In this document: positions 16,811 to 25,698 of the stretch, piece by piece | Position numbering within the stretch: position 1 is the stretch's first letter | How the letters are laid out: the number at the start of each line of letters is the position of its first letter | The notes under the pieces: model-generated | Databases searched by the model: none | What the model was told of the DNA's origin: nothing | The model's input: the letters and a program-made list of their open reading frames with translations, nothing else | DNA from: Sulfurimonas sp. | GTDB lineage: Bacteria; Campylobacterota; Campylobacteria; Campylobacterales; Sulfurimonadaceae | NCBI GenBank assembly: GCA_021648465.1 | Contig: JAKISR010000007.1 | Span: forward strand, 1 to 54,273 | Direction of reading: 5' to 3' | Length of the DNA: 54,273 nucleotides | Translations under genes and position numbers: made by a program

Positions 16811-18514
16811 ATGGAAAAAAAATTAAATAAAAGAGAACGATATAAGGTTCAACTAAAGCCAATTGATTATTACAAAGATTTTGAAAATATTGATTTTGAC
16901 AGTTTAAGTGAGGGAGATAGATTTTACCTTCAGGACTTTGGTATTTTTACTACTGATTTTTTAGAGGGTGAATTTACACTTCGAATCCGTATACCTGGTG
17001 GAAGAGTAACTCCAAAACAGTTTGAAAGTATTGCGGATATTGTAGATGAATATGATTTAAAAATAATTCTTACTGCAAGATCTGGTATACAGCTTCATGA
17101 TGTAGAATCTGATAATGTTTTAGATATCCATAAACGTATTAATGCTCTTGGTGTTTCAACTTGGCAAAGTTTTGGTGATAATGTTAGAAATATAGTAACA
17201 GATGCTTATGATGGTCGTGGTAAGTACAGCGTAATTGAAACTTATCCTATCGTTATGCAGATGCATAACTATATTATCCAAAATCCACGCTATGTTGGCA
17301 TGCTTCCTCGTCGTGTTTCAATTGGCATATCTGGTAATCGTGCAGATATAACCTCATTTTTTTCAAATGACATATATTTTGGACTAGCAAAAAAAGACAA
17401 TGAATTTGGCTTTAATGTTTACATGGGTGGTAAAAATACAGAAGTAGCAAAACCTGCTGATATATTTTTAAAAGAAGATGAAGTTTTTGAGTTTTTTAAA
17501 GCTCTTGTAGAAGCATTTTACTTACATGGCTCTCGTTATACTCGTTCTAAGACTAGAATTTTTCATATGATTGAAGAACATGGTATGAATAAAATGAAAG
17601 CTCTTATTCAAAAAGAATATAAAAAAGAGTTTCAAAATGCTGGTAAACTAATTTTAGAAAAAGCAAAATTTTCAGAATTTCATGAACTAAAAGATGGATT
17701 ATTTGGTTTTTGTTATCAAACTGATTGCTCACGCTTAACTCCAAGTGAGATGAAAGACATTGCTTCTTTTGCAATACAAAACAATACAGAAATTCGCTTT
17801 GGAATTGATCAAAACATCTACATACTTGGTTTAAAAGAAAAAAGTATATCTTTAGAATCACCTACTATTACAGATACTATCTTAACATGTGCTGGTAACT
17901 TATGTCCATATGCTGTTTGGAGTATAAAAGATGAAACATCTTATTTGCCACTTGAGAAAATAAATGAACATCAAATTCAAGTAGGATTTTCTGGGTGTGT
18001 TAAAGGATGTGGAAGACATCGTCATACTGATATAGGTCTTATTGGTTTAAAAACAAATAACTTTGGTGATACAGATGGTGGAGCTAGAATATTTATAGGG
18101 GCCCAACACTCCGATGGAACATCAACAGCTAGACAACTTTTTTCAATGGTCCCATTTGTTCATTTACATAGCGTTGTATCATTAGTTATTAGGCTATTTG
18201 AGCTAAGTGGCTATGAAGAATTTGAAGATTATGCTACGGATGTACTAAATAAATACTCAGAAGATTTTGTCTCCATGTGGATTCTAGCAAATCTTGAAAC
18301 TAACAAGGCTATAATACTAAAAGAACCTTCAAAAGAAAACAACTTTGAGGATGAAAAAAAGTTGTTAAAAGAGGAGTTTGCAGATTTGGATTTTTGGCCA
18401 CACGTTGGAGAAAATTTTTATGCAGCTATAAGCTACTTAGGTAAAAAACTTTGGACGATAGAGGGGGCAGACCCTCACTATAAGCCAAAAATACAAAGAA
18501 CTAACTATCGTTAG
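16811..18514 (+). CDS. siroheme nitrite/sulfite reductase (ferredoxin type)
   Basis: A 567-residue assimilatory-type reductase with two ferrodoxin-like half domains: IRIPGGRVTPKQF near residue 60 begins the first, and RNIVTDAYDG and YIIQNPRYVGMLPRRVSIGISGN are siroheme-site segments. The 4Fe-4S/siroheme cysteines are TCAGNLCPYA (about residues 359-368) and SGCVKGCGRH (about residue 395). It catalyses six-electron reduction of nitrite to ammonia or sulfite to sulfide; I cannot tell which. The first cysteine pair is spaced Cx4C, whereas NirA/CysI proteins I remember have Cx5C. It is divergent from the peptidase fusion with 136 AT-rich bases between. No siroheme or electron-donor gene is adjacent. 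Confidence 0.88.
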   Translation: MEKKLNKRERYKVQLKPIDYYKDFENIDFDSLSEGDRFYLQDFGIFTTDFLEGEFTLRIRIPGGRVTPKQFESIADIVDEYDLKIILTARSGIQLHDVESDNVLDIHKRINALGVSTWQSFGDNVRNIVTDAYDGRGKYSVIETYPIVMQMHNYIIQNPRYVGMLPRRVSIGISGNRADITSFFSNDIYFGLAKKDNEFGFNVYMGGKNTEVAKPADIFLKEDEVFEFFKALVEAFYLHGSRYTRSKTRIFHMIEEHGMNKMKALIQKEYKKEFQNAGKLILEKAKFSEFHELKDGLFGFCYQTDCSRLTPSEMKDIASFAIQNNTEIRFGIDQNIYILGLKEKSISLESPTITDTILTCAGNLCPYAVWSIKDETSYLPLEKINEHQIQVGFSGCVKGCGRHRHTDIGLIGLKTNNFGDTDGGARIFIGAQHSDGTSTARQLFSMVPFVHLHSVVSLVIRLFELSGYEEFEDYATDVLNKYSEDFVSMWILANLETNKAIILKEPSKENNFEDEKKLLKEEFADLDFWPHVGENFYAAISYLGKKLWTIEGADPHYKPKIQRTNYR

Positions 18515-18750
18515 TTCAATATTAGGAAAATAAATCACATATTCAGTGTAGCCGTATTTAGATTTATAATATTTAGCTAAAGCTTATAAATCTCTTTTCG
18601 CACCTATCTATCAAAATAACTATGTTAACAATCCTCTTTTTGGAGAGAGTGAAGAGATTAAATTTAAAAACTCTTTGCAACAAATTTCTATCGTTCTTGA
18701 GTGTGCTTTTTGGATAAAATATAAAGTAAAAATTAAAGAGGTAAAAATAT
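18515..18750 (+). other. leader of the defence operon, with a startless reading-frame remnant
   Basis: This 236-base gap precedes mod. A plus-strand frame is open from about 18568 to 18773 (KAYKSLFAPIYQNNYVNN, then SEEIKFKNSLQQISIVLEC) but has no usable start near its beginning, so it may be the tail of a lost gene. A plausible promoter is TTGAGT (18697-18702) with TAAAAT about 17 bases on (18715-18720). GAGG at 18738-18741 is the mod ribosome site. Confidence 0.4.
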
Positions 18751-20667
18751 ATGAACAAGTTAAATGGTGAAAGCTTAAACATAGTAAACGAAAATGTAGA
18801 AAAATTAAAAGAGCTATTCCCTGAAGTTTTTAGTGAAGATAAAATAGACTTTGAAAAGCTAAAAGAAGAACTAGGCGAGTTTACCGACAAAGAAAATGAA
18901 CGCTATAACTTCACTTGGAACGGTAAACAAGAAGCCAAACGCATAGCTCAAACACCATCTACTGGAACACTTAGACCTTGTAAAGAAGAGAGTAAAGATT
19001 GGAACACCACTCAAAACCTCTACATAGAGGGCGATAACCTAGAAGTACTTAAACTTCTTCAAAAGTCTTACCACAAAAAAGTGAAGATGATATACATAGA
19101 CCCACCTTACAACACAGGTAAAGATTTTGTATATAAGGACAACTTTAGAGACAACATTAAAAACTATATGGAGCAAACAGGGCAGATAGATAGCGATGGA
19201 AACAGACTAAGCACAAACAGCGATACAAATGGTAGGTATCATAGTGATTGGCTGAGTATGATGTATCCACGCTTGAAATTGGCTAGAAATCTGCTTAAAG
19301 ATGATGGGGTTATTTTTATTAGTATTGATGATAATGAAGTGACTAATCTTAGGAAGCTTTGTGATGAGATATTTGGGGAGGATAATTTTGTTGCTTCTTC
19401 TGTTTGGCAAAAAAAATATGGACCAGCAAACGATGCCAAATATATATCTCAAACACATGAGTCAATTCTTATCTATGCTAAAAATCTTCAATTTTGGATA
19501 CCAGGGATTTTGCCAAGAACAGAAGAACAATTAAAAGCTTTCTCTAATCCAGATAATGATGAAAGAGGACGTTGGAGAGCAAGTGACTTATCAGTTAGAA
19601 CTTATTCACTTAGTGGAGAGTATACAATTGTTGGACCAAATGGAGAAGAATATAATCCACCTGCAAGCCGTGCTTGGGCAGTAAATCAAGATAGATTTTT
19701 TGAACTACAAAAAGACAATAGAATTACTTTTGGAAAAGATGGTACAAGTAGACCAATGTTTAAAAAATTTCTTACAGAAGTAAGACAGGGAATTACTCCA
19801 GAAACTTGGTGGAATAGAGATAAAGCAGGAGATAATAAAATTGCCCGTTACGAAATTAAAGATATTTTTCCAGAAAATATTTTTGACACACCAAAACCTA
19901 CTAAACTAATACAATTAATTTTACAAATAGCTAATACTGTAGATTCTGACATAATATTAGATTTTTTTTCAGGTTCTGCAACAACAGCACATTCTGTAAT
20001 ACAATTAAATAGCAAAAACAATGGAAATAGAAAATATATATGTGTTCAACTTCCAGAAGAAACAAATAAAAAAAGTGCAGCCTATAAAGCAGGATATAAA
20101 AATATCTGCGAAATAGGAAAAGAGCGTATCCGAAGAGCTGGAGATAAGATTCTGAATCAAGTTCAGAATAACAGCAGTCGTCATTCTGAACTTGATTCAG
20201 AATCTCTTGATATAGGCTTCAAAGTCTATAAACTAGATAGCTCAAATATAAAAGAGTGGGATAGCGACTTTGATAACCTTGAAACAAACCTACTAGATGC
20301 AGTAAACAACATCAAATCAGATAGAAGCAGCGAAGACCTACTCTACGAAATCCTCTTAAAATACGGCTTAGACCTAACCCTACCAATAGAAGAACTAACC
20401 ATAGAGGGTAAAACAGTCTACAACATAGGTTTCGGAGCCTTAGTAGTCTGCCTAGACGACAATATAACCATAACCGTAGTCCAAGCCATAGCTGAGTTTA
20501 TAAAAGAGCAAGTAGTCTATGATGAAGAGAAGATTCCTATGCCCTTGGGTGAAAAACGACATGCAAGAGTAGTATTTAAAGATAAAAGCTTTGCCGATAC
20601 AAATGTGAAGACTAATGCTATACAGGTATTGAAACAGTTTGATATTGATGAAGTTGTGAGTATATAA
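18751..20667 (+). CDS. mod: type III restriction-modification system, adenine-N6 methyltransferase (Mod)
   Basis: Methylates adenine in a short asymmetric site and supplies sequence recognition for the whole type III enzyme. The 638-residue protein starts with a type III Mod N-terminus (FTWNGKQEAKRIAQTPSTGT). It carries the catalytic DPPYNTG at about residue 118 before the SAM-binding FFSGSATTAHSV at about residue 410, the order of beta-class methyltransferases. The variable middle (about 210-370) would be the target recognition domain. Near residue 466 a 59-base palindromic element is read through in frame, adding a segment ending HSELDSESL. No simple-sequence tract of the kind behind phase-variable mod genes is visible. 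It is the first gene of the six-gene defence operon; the next ATG is one base after its stop. Confidence 0.94.
   Translation: MNKLNGESLNIVNENVEKLKELFPEVFSEDKIDFEKLKEELGEFTDKENERYNFTWNGKQEAKRIAQTPSTGTLRPCKEESKDWNTTQNLYIEGDNLEVLKLLQKSYHKKVKMIYIDPPYNTGKDFVYKDNFRDNIKNYMEQTGQIDSDGNRLSTNSDTNGRYHSDWLSMMYPRLKLARNLLKDDGVIFISIDDNEVTNLRKLCDEIFGEDNFVASSVWQKKYGPANDAKYISQTHESILIYAKNLQFWIPGILPRTEEQLKAFSNPDNDERGRWRASDLSVRTYSLSGEYTIVGPNGEEYNPPASRAWAVNQDRFFELQKDNRITFGKDGTSRPMFKKFLTEVRQGITPETWWNRDKAGDNKIARYEIKDIFPENIFDTPKPTKLIQLILQIANTVDSDIILDFFSGSATTAHSVIQLNSKNNGNRKYICVQLPEETNKKSAAYKAGYKNICEIGKERIRRAGDKILNQVQNNSSRHSELDSESLDIGFKVYKLDSSNIKEWDSDFDNLETNLLDAVNNIKSDRSSEDLLYEILLKYGLDLTLPIEELTIEGKTVYNIGFGALVVCLDDNITITVVQAIAEFIKEQVVYDEEKIPMPLGEKRHARVVFKDKSFADTNVKTNAIQVLKQFDIDEVVSI
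20147..20205. repeat. palindromic element inside the mod reading frame
   Basis: Two perfectly complementary 23-base arms (20147-20169 and 20183-20205) flank a 13-base loop. The right arm reads ATTCTGAACTTGATTCAG and onward, a sequence I recall as a common bacterial palindromic repeat, and it encodes HSELDSES. The frame is kept open across the element. A decayed relative lies at 12897-12992. Confidence 0.85.
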
Positions 20668-20668
20668 G

Positions 20669-22291
20669 ATGAAAATCAAAAAAGTAATAATTCAAAATTT
20701 TAAATGTTTTAAAAATTTAGAACTTAAACTTAACAGCGGATTGAATATTCTAGTTGGAAATAATGAAGCAGGGAAATCAACAATTATTGAAGCAATCCAT
20801 TTAGCTTTAAGTGGATTGTTTAATGGCAAATATATTAAATATGAATTGACACAATATCTTTTTAATAATGAAAGTGTAAATGAATATCTTAAAAATCCAA
20901 ATGAATTACCTTCTATTTTAATAGAAATATATTTTGAAGATGATAGTTATCCACTTTTTATGGGAAATGCAAATAGTGAAAAAAAAGATAAAGAAAGTGG
21001 AGTATCATTTAAAATCGCATTTGATGAAAGTTATAAAATGGAATATAACGAATTATTAAAAAAAGGTGATATTAAAACATTACCCATTGAATATTATGAA
21101 ATTTCTTTAATAACTTTTGCTAGAGATGCCATAACACCAAAAGTTTTACCAATAAAATCAGCATTAATTGATTCTACAAGTGGAAAATATCAAAATGGTT
21201 CAGATATTTATATATCAAGAATTGTTAAAGAAAATTTAGAACATAAAGATATTGTAAATATATCACAAGCTCATCGAAATATTAGAGATTTATTTAATGA
21301 TGATAAAGCTATCGTAGAAATCAATAAAAAAATTCAATCTTATTCTAATCTGTCAGATAAAGAAATTAAGCTATCTGTAGAACTTTTATCTAAAAATGCT
21401 TGGGAAAATAGTTTGATGACATATTTAGATGAAGTGCCTTTTCATTTTATTGGAAAGGGCGAACAATGCATAATAAAAACATCATTAGCATTAAGTCATA
21501 AGAAAACAAAAGAAGCTAATTTATTATTGATAGAAGAGCCTGAAAATCACTTAAGTCATACAAAATTAAATCAACTCATTAAGCAAATCAAAGAAAATAA
21601 TGAAGAGAAGCAGATGATCATTTCAACTCATAGCAGTTTTGTAGCCAATAAACTAGGATTAAATAATTTAATTTTTTTAAATGATAAAAAAGTTTCCAAA
21701 TTAAGCGAACTTAACTCTGATACAAAGTTGTTTTTTGAAAAAATTGCTGGTTATGATACTTTGAGATTAATTTTATGTAAAAAAGCAATTTTAGTAGAGG
21801 GCGATTCTGATGAACTAGTTATTCAAAAAGCATATATGTTAAAAAATAATGGAAAATTACCAATAGAAGATGGGGTTGATGTTATTTCAGTTGGTATTTC
21901 ATTTAAAAGATTTTTAGAAATAGCGGAAAAAATCAGTATAAACGTCGCGGTAGCAACTGATAATGATGGTAATATTTATGCTATAGATAAAAAGTATGAA
22001 AACTATTTAGGGAAAAATAAAAAAATAACAATTGGAATTTGTTTTGATGATATTGTCGATAGTGGAAGTTTAGTGATTGGTAAAAAACCATTTAATTATA
22101 ATACATTAGAGCCAAAAATTTTAAAAGAAAATAGCTTAGATGTTTTAAATGATATTTTTAACACTAAATACAAAACAGAAGATGATTTGTTAAAATATAT
22201 GCATGGCAATAAGACAAATTGTGCATTAAAGATTTTTGATACTGATAAAAATATTAAATTTCCAGATTATATTTTAAAGGCAATAAAATAG
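20669..22291 (+). CDS. GajA-like OLD-family ATPase/TOPRIM nuclease
   Basis: A 540-residue protein with an ABC-type ATPase domain: Walker A GNNEAGKST at residues 30-38, Walker B LLLIEEPENHLS at about 286-297, and the ISTHSSFVANKL switch segment. A C-terminal TOPRIM nuclease domain follows: the glutamate in AILVEGDSDE at about 376 and the acidic pair in VATDNDGN at about 430. This is the class 2 OLD architecture of GajA, the nicking nuclease of Gabija anti-phage systems (about 580 residues from memory). The next gene is a UvrD-like helicase, the expected partner. There is one base between the mod stop and this ATG and no clear ribosome site, so translation is probably coupled. It is visibly more AT-rich than its neighbours (11 G/C of 60 in 21661-21720). 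Confidence 0.85.
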   Translation: MKIKKVIIQNFKCFKNLELKLNSGLNILVGNNEAGKSTIIEAIHLALSGLFNGKYIKYELTQYLFNNESVNEYLKNPNELPSILIEIYFEDDSYPLFMGNANSEKKDKESGVSFKIAFDESYKMEYNELLKKGDIKTLPIEYYEISLITFARDAITPKVLPIKSALIDSTSGKYQNGSDIYISRIVKENLEHKDIVNISQAHRNIRDLFNDDKAIVEINKKIQSYSNLSDKEIKLSVELLSKNAWENSLMTYLDEVPFHFIGKGEQCIIKTSLALSHKKTKEANLLLIEEPENHLSHTKLNQLIKQIKENNEEKQMIISTHSSFVANKLGLNNLIFLNDKKVSKLSELNSDTKLFFEKIAGYDTLRLILCKKAILVEGDSDELVIQKAYMLKNNGKLPIEDGVDVISVGISFKRFLEIAEKISINVAVATDNDGNIYAIDKKYENYLGKNKKITIGICFDDIVDSGSLVIGKKPFNYNTLEPKILKENSLDVLNDIFNTKYKTEDDLLKYMHGNKTNCALKIFDTDKNIKFPDYILKAIK

Positions 22292-22292
22292 A

Positions 22293-23417
22293 ATGTCTAC
22301 AACCAATAAGTTAATTATTGCAGGAGCTGGCACAGGGAAAACAACTTTTTTAGTTGATGAAGCATTAAAAACTAGTGAAGAAGTATTAATTACAACTTTT
22401 ACAGAAGCTAATGAAAAAGAAATTAGAAAAAAATTTATAGAAATAAATAATTTTATTCCAAACAATGTAACCATTAAAACTTGGTTTTCTATGCTGATAC
22501 AACATGGTGTGAAACCTTATCAAAGTTATTTATTTGATAAAACAACAACAGGTCTACTTCTAGTTGATAAACAATCAGGATTGAAATATAATGGTGGAAA
22601 ATTTCCAGTTTATTATAAAGAAGAAGAAACTGAAAAACATTATTTCAGTAAAAGTTATAAAATTTATTCAGATAAGTTGTCAAAATTTGTAATAAAATGT
22701 AATGAAAAAAGTGAAAATGCAGTATTTGACAGAATAGATAATATTTATAACTATATTTTTATTGATGAAGTTCAAGATTTAGCAGGATATGATTTAGAGA
22801 TTATTCAACAGTTCTTTAAAATTAGTTCAAATGTTATTTTAGTAGGAGATCCTAGACAAACAACTTACAAGACTCATCATGAAAGATTAAATGCTAAGTA
22901 TAAAGATGGAAAAATTAAAAACTACTTAGAAGATAAATGTAAAAAAATAGATTATATTATTGATGAAGATACTTTAAATTGTACATATAGGAATAATAAA
23001 CTTATTTGTGATTTTTCATTAAAATTGTACCCAGAGTATAAAATATTAGAATCTAAACAAAAAGAGAGCAAAGAGCACCTTGGCATATATTTTATAAAGA
23101 AAAAAGATGTTGATAAGTATTTAGAACTATATGAATCAATACAACTAAGAGACTCAAGAAAAACTAAAATAAATACGAACTTTAATGCTATGAATATAGG
23201 AGAGTCTAAAGGATTAGGTTTTGATAGAGTTCTTATTTATCCAACTAAACCATTTATAAATTGGATTATAAATAATGATTTTGATTTAAAACATGCCAGT
23301 AGATCAAAACTATATGTAGCTATTACTAGAGCAAGGTATAGTGTGGGTATTATTTATGATTATACTGATGACACTAATGTAGATAATATTGAAAACTGGA
23401 GAGATAATGCCAACTAA
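22293..23417 (+). CDS. compact UvrD-like helicase (GajB-like)
   Basis: A superfamily 1 helicase-like protein of 374 residues, clearly shorter than the GajB helicases I remember (about 490-500). The motif set nevertheless looks complete: I, AGAGTGKTT (about 10-18); Ia, TTFTEANEKEI; II, FIDEVQDLAG; III, VILVGDPRQTTY; IV, LNCTYRNNKLICDF; V, NIGESKGLGFDRV; VI, KLYVAITRARYSVG. The length must therefore be saved in the 1B/2B insert domains. It starts one base after the GajA-like stop and overlaps the DUF2130 gene by 11 bases. Paired with the OLD nuclease it makes a probable Gabija system, in which GajB is thought to sense or process DNA ends and trigger GajA cleavage. Confidence 0.85.
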   Translation: MSTTNKLIIAGAGTGKTTFLVDEALKTSEEVLITTFTEANEKEIRKKFIEINNFIPNNVTIKTWFSMLIQHGVKPYQSYLFDKTTTGLLLVDKQSGLKYNGGKFPVYYKEEETEKHYFSKSYKIYSDKLSKFVIKCNEKSENAVFDRIDNIYNYIFIDEVQDLAGYDLEIIQQFFKISSNVILVGDPRQTTYKTHHERLNAKYKDGKIKNYLEDKCKKIDYIIDEDTLNCTYRNNKLICDFSLKLYPEYKILESKQKESKEHLGIYFIKKKDVDKYLELYESIQLRDSRKTKINTNFNAMNIGESKGLGFDRVLIYPTKPFINWIINNDFDLKHASRSKLYVAITRARYSVGIIYDYTDDTNVDNIENWRDNAN

Positions 23418-24693
23418 AACAACCATAAAATGTCCAAACTGTAACATAGATATAGATGTAAATGATATACTTTATCATCAGTTAGAAGATGAACTCAAAG
23501 AGAAAAATCTTGCTGAAGAGAAAAAACTTCAAGAAGAGATAGCAAAAAAAGAAAAAGAGTTTAAAAAGGCTAAAGAAGACTTAGAAACTCAACAAGTTGC
23601 CATACAAGAACAACAAGAAAAGTTTGATGATGAACTAAAAAAGGCAACCCAGCTACAACTCAAAGTTGAAAAAAAGAAACTTCAAGAGAGTATCAAAAAA
23701 GAGTTAGCAGAGGAACAAAGTGAGTCTATAGCCTTACTAAAAAAAGAGCTTGATGAAAAATCAAATCAAGTGAAAGAGCTTAACAAAAGTAAGGCAGAAA
23801 TAGAAAAGCTTAAACGAGAAAAAGAAGAGATAACTTCAAAGGTTCAAGCTGAAGCAGAGATAGCTTTAACTCAAAGACTGCAAGTTGAAAAACAGGCGAT
23901 TCAAAAAGCTTCAGATGAGCAAAATGAGTTAAAACTCAAACAAAAAGAAGAACAACTCAAACAGCTTCAAGAACAGTTACAGATTGCTCAACGAAAAGCA
24001 GAACAAGGAAGTATGCAACTTCAAGGGGAAGTTCAAGAGTTGGCGATAGAAGAGTATCTTGCGGATAAATATCCTTTTGATGTAATCGAAGAGATTAAAA
24101 AAGGGGCTAGAGGTGCTGATTGTATTCAAATCGTGCATACTAGAGAGATTCAAAATTGTGGAAAAATTTATTATGAGAGTAAACGCACTAAAGATTTTCA
24201 AAAAACTTGGATAGAAAAATTTAAAGCAGATATGAGAGATAAGGCTGTAGATGTTGGTGTTTTAGTCACGGAAGTTTTACCACCTAGTTTGGAAAGAATG
24301 GGGTTAGTTGATGGTATTTGGATTTGTACTTTTGAAGAGTTCAAAGGGCTATCTTCTGTTCTAAGAGATGGTATCATCAAGATACATCATGCTAAAAAAA
24401 GTGAAGAAAATAAAACAGATAAAATGAGTCTACTCTATGGATATCTAACAAGCAGAGAATTTAGTATGCAAATAGAAGCAATAGTTGAAGGTTTTACAAC
24501 TATGAAGAGTGATCTCGAAACTGAAAAACGCTCAATGGCTAGGATTTGGAAACAAAGAGATAAGCAGATAGAAAAAGTTCTTGACAATACTATTGGGATG
24601 TATGGTTCCATCAAAGGCATTGCAGGGAACGCCATCGGCAACGTTAAGGCTTTGGAACTTCCTTATAGTGATATTGAAGAAGATGAAACTTAG
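23407..24693 (+). CDS. DUF2130 protein: zinc finger, long coiled coil, nuclease-like domain
   Basis: I use the ATG at 23407, since GGAGAG lies right before it; an upstream in-frame TTG at 23389 has no site. The 428-residue protein has a zinc-finger-like KCPNCNIDID (residues 7-16, one CxxC pair), then a charged coiled coil over about 20-205. The DUF2130 domain begins at VQELAIEEYLADKYPFDVIE. Within it, GADCIQIV followed by IYYESKRTK gives a D...ExK pattern of PD-(D/E)xK nucleases. No catalytic activity is established to my knowledge, though the family is often found near restriction genes. It is the fourth gene of the operon, overlapping the helicase gene, and its stop abuts the RhuM ATG. Confidence 0.83.
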   Translation: MPTKTTIKCPNCNIDIDVNDILYHQLEDELKEKNLAEEKKLQEEIAKKEKEFKKAKEDLETQQVAIQEQQEKFDDELKKATQLQLKVEKKKLQESIKKELAEEQSESIALLKKELDEKSNQVKELNKSKAEIEKLKREKEEITSKVQAEAEIALTQRLQVEKQAIQKASDEQNELKLKQKEEQLKQLQEQLQIAQRKAEQGSMQLQGEVQELAIEEYLADKYPFDVIEEIKKGARGADCIQIVHTREIQNCGKIYYESKRTKDFQKTWIEKFKADMRDKAVDVGVLVTEVLPPSLERMGLVDGIWICTFEEFKGLSSVLRDGIIKIHHAKKSEENKTDKMSLLYGYLTSREFSMQIEAIVEGFTTMKSDLETEKRSMARIWKQRDKQIEKVLDNTIGMYGSIKGIAGNAIGNVKALELPYSDIEEDET

Positions 24694-25698
24694 ATGAAAA
24701 AACAAATCCGAAACTCAACAGCAGAATTTTTAATGTTTACTTCTCAAACTGGTGAAAATAGTATAGAAGTTAAAGTGGAAGATGAAACAGTTTGGCTTAC
24801 TCAAAAACTTATAGCCCAACTTTTTGATAAGGGAAGAAGTACTATAACCGAACATCTTAAAAATATATTTTTAGAAGACGAGCTTGAAGAAAAAACAGTG
24901 TGTCGGGAATTCCGACATACTGGAACAGATGCTAAGAGCTATGCTACTAAGTTTTATAATCTAGATGCAATTATTTCTGTAGGCTATAGAGTAAACTCAA
25001 AAAAAGCAACTCAGTTTAGACAATGGGCGACACGGGTTTTAAGTGAGTTTGCGATAAAAGGTTTTGTGCTTGATAACAAACGCCTTGAGAATGGCGCTTA
25101 TTTGGGTGAAGAGTATTATGAAAGTTTATTGGCTCAAATCAGAGAGATACGACTGAGTGAGAGAAAGTTTTATCAAAAAGTTACAGATATATATGCCACA
25201 AGTTTGGATTATAACAAGGATGATACGACAACGAAAGCTTTTTTTGCAAAAGTGCAAAATAAACTCCATTTTGCTATTCATGGAAATACAGCATCCGAAC
25301 TTATCTATAGTAGAGCTAATAGTCAAAAAGAACAGATGGGCTTAACATCTTGGAACAATGCTCCAGATGGAAAAATAGTTAAAACGGATGTAGTCATTGC
25401 TAAAAATTATCTTATGCAAGATGAACTAGAATCTCTTGGTCGAGTTGTAAATGCCTACTTAGATTTAGCCGAAGATAGAGCTAAAAGAAATATACCTATG
25501 ACTATGAATGATTGGTCACAGCGTTTAGATATGTTTTTAGAGTTTACTGATAGAGAGATTTTAAAAGATAGTGGAAAAATAAGTGCTAAACTAGCTAAAG
25601 AGTTCGCACTTAGTGAGTTTGAAAAATATAGGATAGTTCAAGATAGACTTTTTGAATCAGATTTTGATAAATTAATAAAAGAGATTGAGAGCAAATAA
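24694..25698 (+). CDS. RhuM family protein
   Basis: A 334-residue protein of the RhuM family, named after a Salmonella pathogenicity-island gene and frequent in restriction-modification loci. Family segments seen are VWLTQKLIAQLFDKGRSTITEHLKNI (a helix-turn-helix-like DNA-binding region, about residues 34-59), YNLDAIISVGYRVNSKKATQFRQWAT and FVLDNKRLENG. The C-terminal half (about 185-330) is less conserved. The biochemical function is unknown; DNA binding or regulation of the locus is an inference. It begins directly at the DUF2130 stop codon, and its own stop shares a base with the res start. The coding sequence contains a short palindrome, TGTCGGG-AAT-TCCGACA, at 24901-24917. Confidence 0.88.
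   Translation: MKKQIRNSTAEFLMFTSQTGENSIEVKVEDETVWLTQKLIAQLFDKGRSTITEHLKNIFLEDELEEKTVCREFRHTGTDAKSYATKFYNLDAIISVGYRVNSKKATQFRQWATRVLSEFAIKGFVLDNKRLENGAYLGEEYYESLLAQIREIRLSERKFYQKVTDIYATSLDYNKDDTTTKAFFAKVQNKLHFAIHGNTASELIYSRANSQKEQMGLTSWNNAPDGKIVKTDVVIAKNYLMQDELESLGRVVNAYLDLAEDRAKRNIPMTMNDWSQRLDMFLEFTDREILKDSGKISAKLAKEFALSEFEKYRIVQDRLFESDFDKLIKEIESK

Noticed and set aside
18573..18890. 105-residue minus-strand frame across the start of mod
   Set aside because: It is antisense to the certain Mod N-terminus, low-complexity (Ser/Phe-rich) and has no ribosome site; a shadow of AT-rich coding DNA.
18751..20667. Phase-variable repeat in mod
   Set aside because: I looked for homopolymer or tetranucleotide tracts that switch type III mod genes in related bacteria and saw none long enough.
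24901..24917. Palindrome in rhuM (TGTCGGG-AAT-TCCGACA)
   Set aside because: It encodes the REFRHTGTD segment that I consider normal for RhuM proteins, so the symmetry is probably a by-product of codons.
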